DNA of 64,000 nucleotides from Bradyrhizobium sp. WD16. GTDB lineage: Bacteria > Pseudomonadota > Alphaproteobacteria > Rhizobiales > Xanthobacteraceae. Positions within the stretch are counted from its first letter, which is position 1, and each line of letters starts with the position of its first letter. The position numbers and the translations under genes are program-made. Shown here piece by piece: positions 48,620 to 59,600 of this stretch. The notes under the pieces were generated by a model, which saw only the letters and a list, made by a program, of their open reading frames with translations, did no database searches and was not told where the DNA came from. Where the stretch lies: contig NZ_CP028908.1 in assembly GCF_024181725.1 (NCBI RefSeq), positions 4,391,501 to 4,455,500 on the forward strand, written 5' to 3'.

Positions 48620-51055
48620 ATGCTGTCCGCGTCCGCGGCGCGCAGGCTTTGGCTTGCCGTGCCCGTCATGCTTGTCGCCAGTCCCGCCGCGCAAGCCCAG
48701 TCCCCGTCTGCAGTTTCCTCGTCCGGCAGCGATCAGCTGCCAGCCGTCGTCGTCGATCCGCCGCGGCCAAGGCCCGCGGCGCGGCCGCAGGAGCGTCGCG
48801 CCGCACAGAGCCGGCCCCGTCCGGCGGCGGCAACCGCGCCGCGCCGCGGATCGGAGGTCGCCACGGCCACCGCGCGGGTCGGTGTCGCGACGACGCCGCT
48901 GAAGCAGACGTTCCAGCTCCCCCAGACGGCGGAGGGGATCTCCGCGGCCCAGATCGCCAATCGCATCAACCTCGTCGATACCGAGGATGCGGTGAAATAC
49001 ATGCCGAGCCTGTTCGTGCGCAAACGCAACTACGGCGACACCCAGCCGACGCTGGCCACCCGCACCAATGGTGTCGGCTGGAGCGCGCGCAGCCTCGTCT
49101 ATGCCGACGATATCCTGCTCTCGGCCCTGATTGCCAACAACAACACCCTGGGCGCGCCGCGCTGGGGCCTGGTGGCGCCCGAGGAGATCAAGCGGGTCGA
49201 CTTCCTCTATGGACCATTCTCGGCGGCCTATCCCGGCAATTCGGTCGGCGGCGTGCTGCTGATCGCAACGCGCATGCCGGAGAAGCTGGAATGGAGCGTC
49301 AAGCAGACCGAGGCGTTCCAGACCTTCGGCTACTACAAGACCAAGGACACCTATCGCACCGATCAGACCAGCGTCTCGCTCGGCGACAAGGTCGACCGCT
49401 TCTCCTATTTCCTCTCGGCCAACTTCCAGAACAGCTACAGCCAGCCGCTGAGCTGGATCACCGGCTCGCCGACCAAGGCCAATCCCAGCGGCATCCCGAC
49501 CGGCACCAGCGGGGCCGTCCCGGCGCTCAGCCGCACCGGCACCATCGCTCCGGTGCTCGGCGCCGGCGGTCTCCTCCACACCGAAATGGCCAATGCGAAG
49601 GGCAAGTTCGCCTATGACATCACCCCGTGGGTGCAGGCGGTCTATACCCTCGGCTACTGGTCCAACGACGCTACGTCCGACGTGCAGTCCTATCTGCGCG
49701 ACGCGTCCGGCAACGTCACCTATGGCGGCAATTCCGGTTTCGCCAGCTCGTACTACACGCTCCACGAAAAGCACCTCGCCAACGCGCTGTCGGTGAAGTC
49801 CGACACCAAAGGCACCTTCGATTTCGACGTCGCGGTGTCGCGCTACGATTATCTGGAGGACATCCAGCGCAACCCGTTCAGCGTATTGTCGACCGGCGCC
49901 GCCTTCACCAGCTACGGCAAGATCACCCGGCTCGACGGCACCAACTGGACCAATGGCGATGCCAAGGGCATCTGGCGGCCGAACGACGCCCACGAGGTCA
50001 GCTTCGGCGTCCATGCCGACCGCTATCATCTGGAAAATCCGGTCTACAAGACCGCGACCTGGAGCGGCGGCCCGGACGCGACCGGCGAACTCTACAGCAA
50101 CAGCCGCGGCTCGACCCGCACCCTGGCGCTGTGGGCCCAGGACGCCTGGCGTTTCGCCCCGCTGCTCAAGCTGACGCTGGGCGGCCGGCTCGAGGACTGG
50201 CGCGCCTATGACGGCTACAATCTCCTGACCTCGACCAACGCGTCGACCGGGGCGATCACCGGCACGGCGGCGACCGCGCAGCCCGAACTCGGCGCCACCA
50301 AATTCTCGCCCAAGGCGCAGCTCGCCTTCGAGCCGTCGGCGCTGTGGCTGTTGACCGCGTCGATCGGCCAGGCCTCGCGGTTTCCGACCGTCGCCGAACT
50401 CTACCAGGCGACGACGGTCAACGGCGTGCCGGTCATCCCCAACCCCAACCTGCGCCCGGAGGACGTGCTCAGCGAAGAGATCGCGATCGAGCGGCGGCTG
50501 CCGGGCGGCAAGCTGCGGCTGTCGCTGTTCAACGAGAACGCCCGTGACGCGCTGATCTCGCAGCTCGCCGTCGTCGGCAGCGGCACGGCCAGCATTGTCT
50601 CCAATGTCGATGCGACGCGCACCCGCGGCTTCGAGCTCGCCGGCGAGAAGACCGACCTCGTCGAGGGCGTCGACGTGTTCGGCAGCGTTACCTATGCCGA
50701 TGCGAAGATCGTGCGCGACCCGACCTTCGCGGCCGCCGAGGGCAAGCGCGTGCCGAACATTCCGTTGTGGCGCGCCACCGCCGGAATCACGGTGCGGCCG
50801 ACCGAGGCCTGGGCCTTCACTGCCGCCGTGCGCTACAGCGGCAAGCAGTATGGCACGCTCGACAACACCGACACGGTGCCCCACGTCTACATGGCCTTCG
50901 ACGGCTTCACGGTGGTGGACCTGCGGGCGCGGTATCTCCTGACCAAGAACGCCACCATCAATTTCGGCGTCGATAATGTCGGGGACACCAAATACACTCT
51001 GTTTCATCCGTTCCCCGGCCGCACCTATGTGGCTGATGTCCGGGTGACCTTCTGA
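48620..51055 (+). CDS. TonB-dependent receptor (paired with DUF2946)
   Basis: 811 aa. A signal peptide ends at about residue 26 (AAQAQ), then a Pro/Arg-rich linker. The plug has LVDTEDAVKYMPSLFVRKRN, PTLATRTNGVGWSARSLVY and FLYGPFSAAYPGNSVGGVLL, and a 22-strand-type barrel ends in Phe (VADVRVTF). It has no NikR-type operator. Substrate unknown; a metal or metallophore is inferred from the DUF2946 neighbour. The 197-base gap to proS shows no gene. Confidence 0.88.
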   Translation: MLSASAARRLWLAVPVMLVASPAAQAQSPSAVSSSGSDQLPAVVVDPPRPRPAARPQERRAAQSRPRPAAATAPRRGSEVATATARVGVATTPLKQTFQLPQTAEGISAAQIANRINLVDTEDAVKYMPSLFVRKRNYGDTQPTLATRTNGVGWSARSLVYADDILLSALIANNNTLGAPRWGLVAPEEIKRVDFLYGPFSAAYPGNSVGGVLLIATRMPEKLEWSVKQTEAFQTFGYYKTKDTYRTDQTSVSLGDKVDRFSYFLSANFQNSYSQPLSWITGSPTKANPSGIPTGTSGAVPALSRTGTIAPVLGAGGLLHTEMANAKGKFAYDITPWVQAVYTLGYWSNDATSDVQSYLRDASGNVTYGGNSGFASSYYTLHEKHLANALSVKSDTKGTFDFDVAVSRYDYLEDIQRNPFSVLSTGAAFTSYGKITRLDGTNWTNGDAKGIWRPNDAHEVSFGVHADRYHLENPVYKTATWSGGPDATGELYSNSRGSTRTLALWAQDAWRFAPLLKLTLGGRLEDWRAYDGYNLLTSTNASTGAITGTAATAQPELGATKFSPKAQLAFEPSALWLLTASIGQASRFPTVAELYQATTVNGVPVIPNPNLRPEDVLSEEIAIERRLPGGKLRLSLFNENARDALISQLAVVGSGTASIVSNVDATRTRGFELAGEKTDLVEGVDVFGSVTYADAKIVRDPTFAAAEGKRVPNIPLWRATAGITVRPTEAWAFTAAVRYSGKQYGTLDNTDTVPHVYMAFDGFTVVDLRARYLLTKNATINFGVDNVGDTKYTLFHPFPGRTYVADVRVTF

Positions 51056-51252
51056 TCGCGGGCAGGGCGGGGCGGCACGTGGCGGCCCCGCCGATCGGAC
51101 AGCTTCCGTTCAGGAAAGACCCGGAGACGACCGTTTCGGTTCACACCCTTGCGAAAGGACCGGAAAACGGCGTCGAACGCTTGTGTTTTGGTTGCCGATC
51201 CGGTTTGACTGCGGAAAATCCCGTTTCAACCCCGATTCCCTGAGTGTTTCCC

Positions 51253-52569
51253 ATGCGGCTGTCGCGTTTCTTTCTGCCCATCCTCAAGGAGACGCCGAAA
51301 GAGGCGGAGATTGCGTCGCATCGGCTGATGCTGCGCGCCGGCATGCTGCGCCAGCAGGCCGCCGGTATCTATTCCTGGCTGCCGCTGGGGTGGCGGGTGC
51401 TCCAGAAGGTCGAGCAGATCGTCCGCGAGGAGCAGAACAGGGCCGGCGCCATCGAGCTCCTGATGCCGACCCTGCAGCTCGCCGATTTGTGGCGAGAAAG
51501 CGGCCGTTATGACGCCTATGGCCCCGAGATGCTGCGCATCCAGGACCGCCACAAGCGCGAGCTCCTCTTTGGTCCGACCAACGAGGAGATGATCACCGAG
51601 ATCTTCCGCAGCTACATCAAGTCCTACAAGAGCCTGCCGCTCAATCTCTACCACATCCAGTGGAAATTCCGTGACGAGCAGCGGCCGCGGTTCGGTGTGA
51701 TGCGCGGGCGTGAATTCCTGATGAAGGACGCCTATTCGTTCGATCTCGATAAGGACGCGGCGCGGCTGTCCTACAACAAGATGTTCGTCGCCTACCTTCG
51801 CACCTTCGCCCGGATGGGGCTGCAGGCGATCCCGATGCAGGCCGAGACCGGTCCGATCGGCGGCGACCTGTCCCACGAATTCATCGTGCTGGCCGAGACC
51901 GGCGAATCCGGCGTCTACTGCAATCGCGACGTGCTCGAACTGCCGGTGCCGGGTGAGGGCGTCGATTACGACGGCGATCTGACCCCGATTATCCGGCAGT
52001 GGACCGATCTCTACGCGGCGACCGAGGACGTTCACGATGCGGCGCGCTTCGAACGCGAGGTGCCGGCGGAGAAGCGGGTCCATACCCGCGGCATCGAGGT
52101 TGGGCAGATCTTCTATTTCGGGACGAAATATTCCGAGGCTCTGAAGGCCTCGGTCATGGGGCCGGACGGCACCGAGCGGCCGATCCATGGCGGCTCCTAC
52201 GGCGTCGGCGTCTCGCGCCTGGTCGGCGCCCTCATCGAGGCCTTCCATGACGACGCCGGCATCAAATGGCCCGAGTCCGTGGCGCCGTTCCGGGTCGCCC
52301 TGCTCAACCTCAAGCAAGGCAGCTCCGAGACCGACGCCGCCTGCGCGAAGCTTTATGCCGGGCTGTGTGCCAAGGGCATCGACGTGCTCTACGATGATCG
52401 CGACGAGCGGCCGGGGGCCAAGTTCGCCACCGCCGACCTCATCGGCATCCCCTGGCAGGTGATGGTCGGACCCAAGAGTCTCGCTGACGGCAAGGTGGAA
52501 TTGAAGCGCCGTTCGGATGGCGCGCGCGAACTGCTGACGCCGGACGACGTGCTCGCCCGGTTCGGCTAG
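51253..52569 (+). CDS. proS: Prolyl-tRNA synthetase
   Basis: 438 aa class II synthetase of the short alphaproteobacterial type without the editing insertion. Motif 2 region [21 protein letters not shown] and motif 3 [17 protein letters not shown] are clear; the C-terminal anticodon-binding domain begins near [13 protein letters not shown] 51253 is preferred to the GTG at 51244. The stop TAG lies in the CTAG opening the repeat at 52566. Confidence 0.96.
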   Translation: MRLSRFFLPILKETPKEAEIASHRLMLRAGMLRQQAAGIYSWLPLGWRVLQKVEQIVREEQNRAGAIELLMPTLQLADLWRESGRYDAYGPEMLRIQDRHKRELLFGPTNEEMITEIFRSYIKSYKSLPLNLYHIQWKFRDEQRPRFGVMRGREFLMKDAYSFDLDKDAARLSYNKMFVAYLRTFARMGLQAIPMQAETGPIGGDLSHEFIVLAETGESGVYCNRDVLELPVPGEGVDYDGDLTPIIRQWTDLYAATEDVHDAARFEREVPAEKRVHTRGIEVGQIFYFGTKYSEALKASVMGPDGTERPIHGGSYGVGVSRLVGALIEAFHDDAGIKWPESVAPFRVALLNLKQGSSETDAACAKLYAGLCAKGIDVLYDDRDERPGAKFATADLIGIPWQVMVGPKSLADGKVELKRRSDGARELLTPDDVLARFG

Positions 52570-52680
52570 TGCGGTGGATCTGACGCTCGTATCAGCATTG
52601 CAGCGAATTCATCGTACGTGCGTCAGATCAAAAACCGCACTAGAATCATAACTATGCTAGTGCGGCGTCTCGCAATTGCC
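52566..52680 (+). repeat. CTAG-family composite, type A - linker - half type B
   Basis: Type A 52566-52643, linker AATCATAACTATG 52644-52656, then CTAG and the first arm of type B to 52680 (TGCGGCGTCTCGCAATTGCC), after which the element is cut off. It shows that an A-type first half can pair with a B-type second half. The remaining bases to lolC hold no gene. Confidence 0.92.
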
Positions 52681-52853
52681 ACAAGATAATTGATGTTGCT
52701 TGTGGTCGTTCGATTCTAGCGCCGCGACCACGCCGGCCCGGAAGGAAAGCGAATGTTGGAATCGGACCACTGGTGTCCTTCGAATCCGAGGTTCGCCCGC
52801 GGGGACGCTGCGCAATCGGGCGAACTTCGGGGTCGGTCCACCAGGATGAGACG

Positions 52854-54122
52854 ATGAGCGAGCCGATCCGAACCGCCCCCTTCGCGCCCTTCGAGTGGAT
52901 GCTGTCGAGCCGCTATCTGCGGGCCCGCCGCAAGGAGGGCTTCATATCGGTGATCGCCGGCTTTTCGTTCCTCGGCATCATGCTCGGCGTCGCCACCCTG
53001 ATCATCGTCATGGCGGTGATGAACGGCTTCCGCAAGGAACTGCTCGACAAGATTCTCGGCCTCAACGGCCATCTCCTGGTGCAGCCGCTGGAACGGCCCC
53101 TGACCGACTGGAAGGATGTGGCCGAGCGCATTAGCGCGGTCGACGGCATCCGCCTCGCGGCGCCGATCGTCGAGGGCCAGGCGCTGGCATCCTCGCCCTT
53201 CAACGCCGCGGGCGTGCTGGTGCGCGGCATCCGCGCCGCCGACCTCAACAGCCTCGCCTCCATCGCCAAGAACATCAAGCAGGGCTCGATCGAGGGCTTT
53301 GACGACGGCCAGGGGGTGGCGATCGGCCGCCGCCTCGCCGACCAGCTCTCGATCCATGCCGGCGATACCGTGACGCTGGTGGCGCCGCGCGGCGCGATCA
53401 CGCCGATGGGGACGACGCCGCGCATCAAGCCCTACAAGGTCGCCGCGGTGTTCGAGATCGGCATGTCCGAATACGATTCCTCGGTGGTCTTCATGCCGCT
53501 CACCGAGGCCCAGGCCTATTTCAACCGCAGCGGCGACGTCACCGCCATCGAGGTCTATACCGCCGATCCCGACCGTATCGACGTCTACCGCAAGTCGGTC
53601 ACCGAGGCGGCGGGCCGGCCGATCTTCCTGGTCGACTGGCGCCAGCGCAACGCCACCTTCTTCAACGCGCTCCAGGTCGAGCGCAACGTGATGTTCCTGA
53701 TCCTCACCTTGATCGTGCTGGTGGCGGCGCTGAACATCATTTCCGGCCTGATCATGCTGGTGAAGGACAAGGGCAGCGACATCGCCATCCTGCGCACCAT
53801 GGGCGCGACCCAGGGCTCGATCATGCGGGTCTTTCTCATCACCGGCGCGGCGATCGGCGTGGTCGGCACGCTGGTCGGCTTCCTGGTCGGCCTGCTGATC
53901 TGCCTGAACATCGAATCGATCCGCCAATTCCTGTCCTGGATGACCAACACCGAACTGTTCTCGCCTGAGCTTTATTTCCTGTCGAAGCTGCCGGCGGAAG
54001 TCGATGTGGCCGAGACCGCGGCGGTGGTGATCATGGCGCTGACGCTGTCCTTCCTGGCGACGCTGTATCCGTCATGGCGAGCGGCGCGCCTCGATCCCGT
54101 CGACGCGCTGCGCTACGAATAG
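52854..54122 (+). CDS. lolC: Lipoprotein-releasing system transmembrane protein (LolC/LolE family)
   Basis: 422 aa. MacB-like ABC permease with four transmembrane helices: one near residues 28-55 ([20 protein letters not shown]), a large periplasmic domain, then three C-terminal helices. It extracts outer-membrane lipoproteins from the inner membrane with LolD. AGGATGAG precedes the ATG. The single LolC/E-type gene suggests a homodimeric (LolF-like) transporter. Confidence 0.93.
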   Translation: MSEPIRTAPFAPFEWMLSSRYLRARRKEGFISVIAGFSFLGIMLGVATLIIVMAVMNGFRKELLDKILGLNGHLLVQPLERPLTDWKDVAERISAVDGIRLAAPIVEGQALASSPFNAAGVLVRGIRAADLNSLASIAKNIKQGSIEGFDDGQGVAIGRRLADQLSIHAGDTVTLVAPRGAITPMGTTPRIKPYKVAAVFEIGMSEYDSSVVFMPLTEAQAYFNRSGDVTAIEVYTADPDRIDVYRKSVTEAAGRPIFLVDWRQRNATFFNALQVERNVMFLILTLIVLVAALNIISGLIMLVKDKGSDIAILRTMGATQGSIMRVFLITGAAIGVVGTLVGFLVGLLICLNIESIRQFLSWMTNTELFSPELYFLSKLPAEVDVAETAAVVIMALTLSFLATLYPSWRAARLDPVDALRYE

Positions 54123-54130
54123 GACTGTTC

Positions 54131-54832
54131 ATGACCCAGGGGGGCGAAGAAGAAGTTCCGGTCGTCTATCTCCACGAGATCCGGCGGCAGTACCGCCAGG
54201 GCGAGGAGACGCTGACCATCCTCGACGGTGCCAGGCTGGCGCTGTGGGCCGGGCAGTCGGTGGCGCTGGTGGCGCCGTCGGGCTCCGGCAAGTCGACCCT
54301 GTTGCACATCGCCGGGCTGCTCGAGCATCCCGACGACGGCGAGGTCTATGTCGGCGGTACCGCGACCTCGACGCTGAGCGACACCGACCGGACCCAGATC
54401 CGCCGCACCGACATCGGCTTCGTCTATCAGTCGCACCGGCTGCTGCCGGAATTCACCGCGCTCGAAAACGTCATGCTGCCGCAGATGATCCGCGGCCTGA
54501 AGAAGCGGGAGACGGTGCAGCGCTCGCACGAGATCCTGTCCTATCTCGGCCTTGGTGAGCGCGTCAGTCATCGGCCGGCCGAACTCTCCGGCGGCGAGCA
54601 GCAACGGGTGGCGATCGCCCGGGCGGTGGCCAATGCGCCGCGGGTGCTGCTGGCCGACGAGCCGACCGGCAATCTCGACCCGCACACCGCCGATCATGTC
54701 TTCCACGCCCTGATGCAGCTGGTGCGGGCGACACGGGTGGCGATGCTGATCGCCACCCACAACATGGAACTCGCGGCCCGGATGGACCGTCGGGTCTCGA
54801 TCGAGAACGGCCTCGTCGTCGAGCTCGACTGA
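54131..54832 (+). CDS. lolD: Lipoprotein-releasing system ATP-binding protein LolD
   Basis: 233 aa ABC ATPase. Walker [10 protein letters not shown], signature [14 protein letters not shown], Walker [13 protein letters not shown], and the LolD-type segment [13 protein letters not shown]. It is eight bases after lolC and is its partner. Confidence 0.96.
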   Translation: MTQGGEEEVPVVYLHEIRRQYRQGEETLTILDGARLALWAGQSVALVAPSGSGKSTLLHIAGLLEHPDDGEVYVGGTATSTLSDTDRTQIRRTDIGFVYQSHRLLPEFTALENVMLPQMIRGLKKRETVQRSHEILSYLGLGERVSHRPAELSGGEQQRVAIARAVANAPRVLLADEPTGNLDPHTADHVFHALMQLVRATRVAMLIATHNMELAARMDRRVSIENGLVVELD

Positions 54833-54865
54833 TCCTCTGGTTCCGTCAGAGGCCGTCGCGCTTTC

Positions 54866-55147
54866 TCACTCGGCGTGGCGGCGGATACGCTTGCGCCGTG
54901 GCGGCGGCGCAGCTTCGTCGTAAGTCTCGCGGACGACGGCGGCGTAAGCGGGGTTGTAGAGGCAGTCGGCGCCGAGGCCCGAGGCTGACGCATTGCACTG
55001 GGCCATCGAAGTGTAGCGGCAGTCGGTCAGATCGCCCTTCCAGTGCAGGCAGATCGGAAAGATCGTCTCGGCCGCAGCCGGGGCAGGGCTCGCGAGCGCC
55101 CAGCCGAAACCCGTCGCCGCCACCGCGGCCAACAACATCCGTCGCAT
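54866..55147 (-). CDS. DUF3551 family small secreted protein
   Basis: 93 aa. A signal peptide (about 1-26, ending PAAAE) precedes four cysteines in the pattern typical of DUF3551 (FPICLHWKGDLTDCRYTSMA, then QCNASASGLGADCLYNP), and a basic tail. The family is abundant in Bradyrhizobium and relatives; function unknown. It converges with lolD. Confidence 0.85.
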   Translation of the reverse strand: MRRMLLAAVAATGFGWALASPAPAAAETIFPICLHWKGDLTDCRYTSMAQCNASASGLGADCLYNPAYAAVVRETYDEAAPPPRRKRIRRHAE

Positions 55148-55401
55148 TGTTTTTGTCTCCCGCCGACTCGCGGCACTTAAGGTCCAGCCCGGACGGCAGC
55201 AAGCCGCTCCGCTGGAACGGCGTCAAGGCTGACGTCAGGTCTGGGCGCCGCGGCCGATTAACCACGGCGCCTGGAACGATTGTTCGACCACGATCGCCCG
55301 GCTTGACTCTTAAGAACAAAAACAGAACAATGTTCTTCATACGTTCTTCTTCGTCATGGGGCGTTTCCGTTCGCCCAAAGCTTCGCCTAGGGAGAGCCAA
55401 G

Positions 55402-55500
55402 ATGTTGAGATTGTTCGTGGAAGAAGCCGCGGCGCTGGCCTCGATCGTGCTGTTCGTCGGAATGGTGGCGATCTGGGCTCAAGTGATCCCGCAGCTGTAG
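55402..55500 (+). CDS. Very small membrane protein
   Basis: 32 aa, one transmembrane helix (AAALASIVLFVGMVAIWAQV) ending IPQL. A strong GGGAG ribosome site lies 8 nt before the ATG, and I recall near-identical small proteins from related genomes. Function unknown. Confidence 0.55.
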   Translation: MLRLFVEEAAALASIVLFVGMVAIWAQVIPQL

Positions 55501-55660
55501 GGCATTCTGCAACTCCTGCAGGTCGTTGTGACATCAGTCGCCGTCCATCCGGATTCCGCCCCCGCCGCGCGCCAAATATCCTCTGAAGGGATGTCCTCTG
55601 AAGGTGGTTCCGGCCCGAACAGCCAGCGGGCCGGACAGGCGGTGGGGGCGGGACCTTAAA

Positions 55661-55732
55661 GGTCGGCGTCTCGCAATTGCCTGCTGCCTTTGCGGCCAGT
55701 CTGTCGTAGGCAATTGCGAGACATAAGCCATC
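55661..55732 (+). repeat. CTAG-family palindromic repeat, type B (degenerate ends)
   Basis: The core arms GGCGTCTCGCAATTGCC and GGCAATTGCGAGAC are intact and perfectly complementary, and one outer arm has the ATAAGCC variant; the CTAG boundaries are lost (GGTC, ATCC). The loop differs from other copies. Confidence 0.85.
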
Positions 55733-55765
55733 CACGGATGGTGCGGCGGCAAGTCGGATGAAGCC

Positions 55766-56305
55766 ATGTTGGATCACTCCACAAAGGTCGAGCTCACCCG
55801 GTCCGAACTCAGGGAAGTCGCCCGCTATGCGGTGGTCTGCGCGCGGCCAGCATTGGCGATCTTCGAACGCGAACGCCCTGACGATACCCGCCCACGCGCC
55901 GCAATAGACACTGCGCAGTCGTTTGCGGATGGAGGCGAGCGGACGAAGGCGTTACGTGACAGCGCGTGGGCTGCACAGCGGGCGGCTCAGGAGGCGCGCG
56001 ATGCAGGGCAGGTCGCGGCGAGCGACGCCGCACGCGCGGCCCTCGCCGCAGCCGGCGCGGCGTTTCTCCATCCCTTGGCCAAGGCTACGCAGGTCAAGCA
56101 CATCCTTGGTTCGCCCGCGTATGCTGCGCGAGCTTTCGAACTCTCCACCGGCGACGATCCCACCGTTGGAGTCGAGCACATCATGCAATCGCGCGTACGG
56201 GCGCATCCCGTGGTGCGAGACGTTTTGAGGCGGTATCCGCCCGCCCCGCCGGGTGGGGGACGGGTCGGAGAGTTGATCCGTCAGTTGGACGCCTTGCTCC
56301 GGTGA
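55766..56305 (+). CDS. Imm-5-like putative immunity protein
   Basis: 179 aa, all-helical, Ala-rich. Sequence such as LTRSELREVARYAVVCARPALAIFE, then LHPLAKATQVKHILGSPAYAARAFEL, matches the Imm-5-like putative immunity protein family as I remember it. No toxin gene is adjacent. Adjacent to a type B repeat. The 296-base gap to dnaE shows no further gene. Confidence 0.65.
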   Translation: MLDHSTKVELTRSELREVARYAVVCARPALAIFERERPDDTRPRAAIDTAQSFADGGERTKALRDSAWAAQRAAQEARDAGQVAASDAARAALAAAGAAFLHPLAKATQVKHILGSPAYAARAFELSTGDDPTVGVEHIMQSRVRAHPVVRDVLRRYPPAPPGGGRVGELIRQLDALLR

Positions 56306-56601
56306 TCGTGCGGGCGCCGGCATCTCTATATGTAGTGGGTGCCTGCGTTAACCGGATAGGCGCGATTGGAATTTTCCGGTGTTGGGATCGTCCGCCCTGG
56401 GGAAAAGCAGGACAGCTCCGAAGGGTGTCGGGGATCGTGGCGAGCGCCGATGGACTTAGGCTGACCGGCACCCCACCATCAGGCCGTTGAGTCGCCGCCG
56501 GTGCTGTCGCCGACATCCCGCCTCGAAGGCGCGAATCCGGCGGTTTCGCATCCCGACCTTCGGCCCTGATTTCGTATTCGTCCCGAGAGCTGCCCGCATC
56601 C

Positions 56602-59600
56602 ATGAGTTCCGCCGGTTTCGTCCATCTCCACGTCCATTCGGCCTATTCGCTGCTCCAGGGCGCGATCAAGATCGGCGGCCTCGCCGACCTCGCCAAGGCC
56701 GATCACCAGCCGGCGCTCGCGCTGACCGACACCGACAACATGTTCGGGGCGTTGGAATTCTCCGACAAGATGGCGGGCTCCGGGATCCAGCCGATTGTCG
56801 GCTGCGCCCTGGCGGTGGATTTCGGCGATGTCGAGCCGACCTCGCGCAGCATTCTGGCCGCTTCGCCCCAGCGTCTGGTGCTGCTCGCGGCTCGCGAGGC
56901 CGGCTACCGCAGCCTGATGCGGCTGAATTCCCGGGCATTCCTCGAGACGCCGACCCATCAGACACCGCATATCAAGCTCGACTGGCTCGAGGGCGAGACC
57001 GATGGCCTGATCGTGCTCACCGGCGGACCGGACGGACCGATCTCGATGGCGATCACCGCCGACCAGGCGGCACTGGCGGCGACACGGCTCGATCGGCTCA
57101 CCGCGCTGTTCGGCGACCGGCTCTACGTCGAATTGCAGCGCCACGGCCTCGACAAGGAGCGGCGCGCCGAAGGCACCCTGATCGATCTCGCCTATGCCAA
57201 GTCCCTGCCGCTCGTCGCCACCAACGAGCCTTACTTCGCCAAGGCCGACGATTTCGAGGCCCATGACGCGCTGCTGTGCATCGCCGGCGGTCGCCTGATC
57301 GCCGAGACCGATCGCGTCCAGCTCACCCCGGACCACCGCTTCAAGACCCGCGCCGAAATGGCGGTGCTGTTCGCTGATCTGCCGGAGGCGCTGGCCTCGA
57401 CGGTCGAGATTGCCGAACGCTGCGCCTACCGGCCGCTGACCCGCAAGCCGATCCTGCCGCGCTTCACCGTCGGCGCGTCGAGTGGCGGCGACGCGGAGCG
57501 GGAGGAGGCGGCCGAACTCAAGCGCCAGGCCGAGGAGGGACTGGCGCGGCGTCTCGCCCATCACGGCACCGCCCCGGGCACCACCGAAGAGACCTATGCC
57601 GCGCGGCTGGCCTTCGAAATCGACATCATCAACCGCATGAACTACGCGGGCTACTTTCTGATCGTGTCGGACTTCATCAAATGGGCGAAGTCCCAGGACA
57701 TCCCGGTCGGACCGGGCCGCGGCTCCGGCGCCGGCTCGCTCGTCGCCTATGCCCTGACCATCACCGACCTCGACCCGATCCGCTTCAGCCTGCTGTTCGA
57801 GCGCTTCCTCAATCCCGAGCGCGTGTCGATGCCGGACTTCGACATCGACTTCTGCCAGGACCGTCGCGAAGAGGTGATCCATTACGTCCAGGATCGCTAT
57901 GGTCGCGACCAGGTCGCCCAGATCATCACCTTCGGTACGTTGCAGGCGCGCGGCGTGCTGCGCGACGTCGGCCGCGTGCTGCAGATGCCCTATGGCCAGG
58001 TCGACAAGCTCACCAAGCTGGTGCCGCAGAACCCGGCGGCGCCGGTGACGCTGGCTGCTGCGATCGCCGGCGAGCCGAAGCTGCAGGCCTTCCGCGATGA
58101 AGATCCGGTGGTCGCCCAGGCCTTCGACATCGCCCAGAAACTCGAAGGCCTCAACCGTCACGCCTCGACCCACGCCGCCGGCATCGTCATCGGCGACCGG
58201 CCGCTCAGCGAGCTCGTGCCGATGTACCGCGATCCGAAGTCGGATATGCCGGTCACCCAGTTCAACATGAAATGGGTGGAGCCCGCCGGCCTTGTCAAAT
58301 TCGACTTCCTCGGCCTGAAGACGCTGACGACGCTCAACGTCGCGGTCAAGCTCGTCGCCCAGCGCAGCATCAAGGTCGAACTCAACAAGCTGCCGCTCGA
58401 CGACGCCGACAGCTATTCGATGCTGGCGCGCGGCGAGGTCGTCGGCGTGTTCCAGGTTGAAAGTCAGGGCATGCGGCGCGCGCTCGTCGACATGCGTCCC
58501 GACCGTTTCGAAGACATCATCGCGCTGGTGGCGCTGTATCGCCCGGGCCCGATGGCCAACATCCCGACCTATTGCGCCCGCAAGCACGGCGACGAGGAGC
58601 CGGAATACCTGCATCCGATGATGGAGCCGATCCTCAAGGAGACCTTCGGCGTCATCATCTACCAGGAACAGGTGATGCAGATCGCCCAGGCGCTGTCGGG
58701 TTATTCGCTCGGCGAAGCCGACCTGCTGCGTCGCGCCATGGGCAAGAAGATCCGCGCCGAGATGGACCAGCAGCGCGTCCGCTTCGTCTCCGGCGCCCTC
58801 GAGCGCGGCATCACCCAGGCCCAGGCCGACACCATCTTCGACCTGCTGGCGAAGTTCGCCGACTACGGCTTCAACAAGAGTCACGCCGCGGCCTATGCGC
58901 TGGTGTCCTATCACACCGCCTATATGAAGGCGCATTATCCCGTCGAGTTCATCGCCGCCTCGATGACGCTCGACATGAGCAACACCGACAAGCTGTCGGA
59001 ATTCCGCGCCGAGGCGCAGCGCCTCGGCATCAAGCTCGAGCCGCCGTCGATCAACCGCTCCGGCGTCAATTTCGACGTCGCCGACGGCAAGATCTTCTAT
59101 GCGCTTGCCGCGCTCAAGGGCGTCGGCGCCCAGGCCGTCCAGCAGATCGTCGAGGCGCGCGGCGACAAGCCGTTCACCTCGATCGCCGACTTCGCCAGCC
59201 GCGTCAGCCCGAAGGCGATCAACAAGCGCGTGGTCGAAAGCCTCGCCGCGGCGGGCGCCTTCGACGAACTCGAGCCGAGCCGCGCCCGGGTCTTCGCCGG
59301 CGCCGACGTCATCGTCGCGGCCTGTCAGCGCAGCCACGAGGCGGCCACCATCGGCCAGAACGACATGTTCGGCGGCCAGGCCGATGCGCCCACCGTGATC
59401 CTGCCGTCACTCGATCCGTGGCTGCCGTCGGAACGCCTGCAGCGCGAATACGACGCCGTCGGCTTCTTCCTGTCGGGCCATCCGCTGGACGATTACAAGA
59501 CCGTTCTCAAGCGCCTCAACGTGCAGTCCTGGGCGGAATTCTCCCATGCGGTGAAGAACGGCCGCACCGCCGGCAAGGTCGCGGCGACGGTGGTGTCGCG

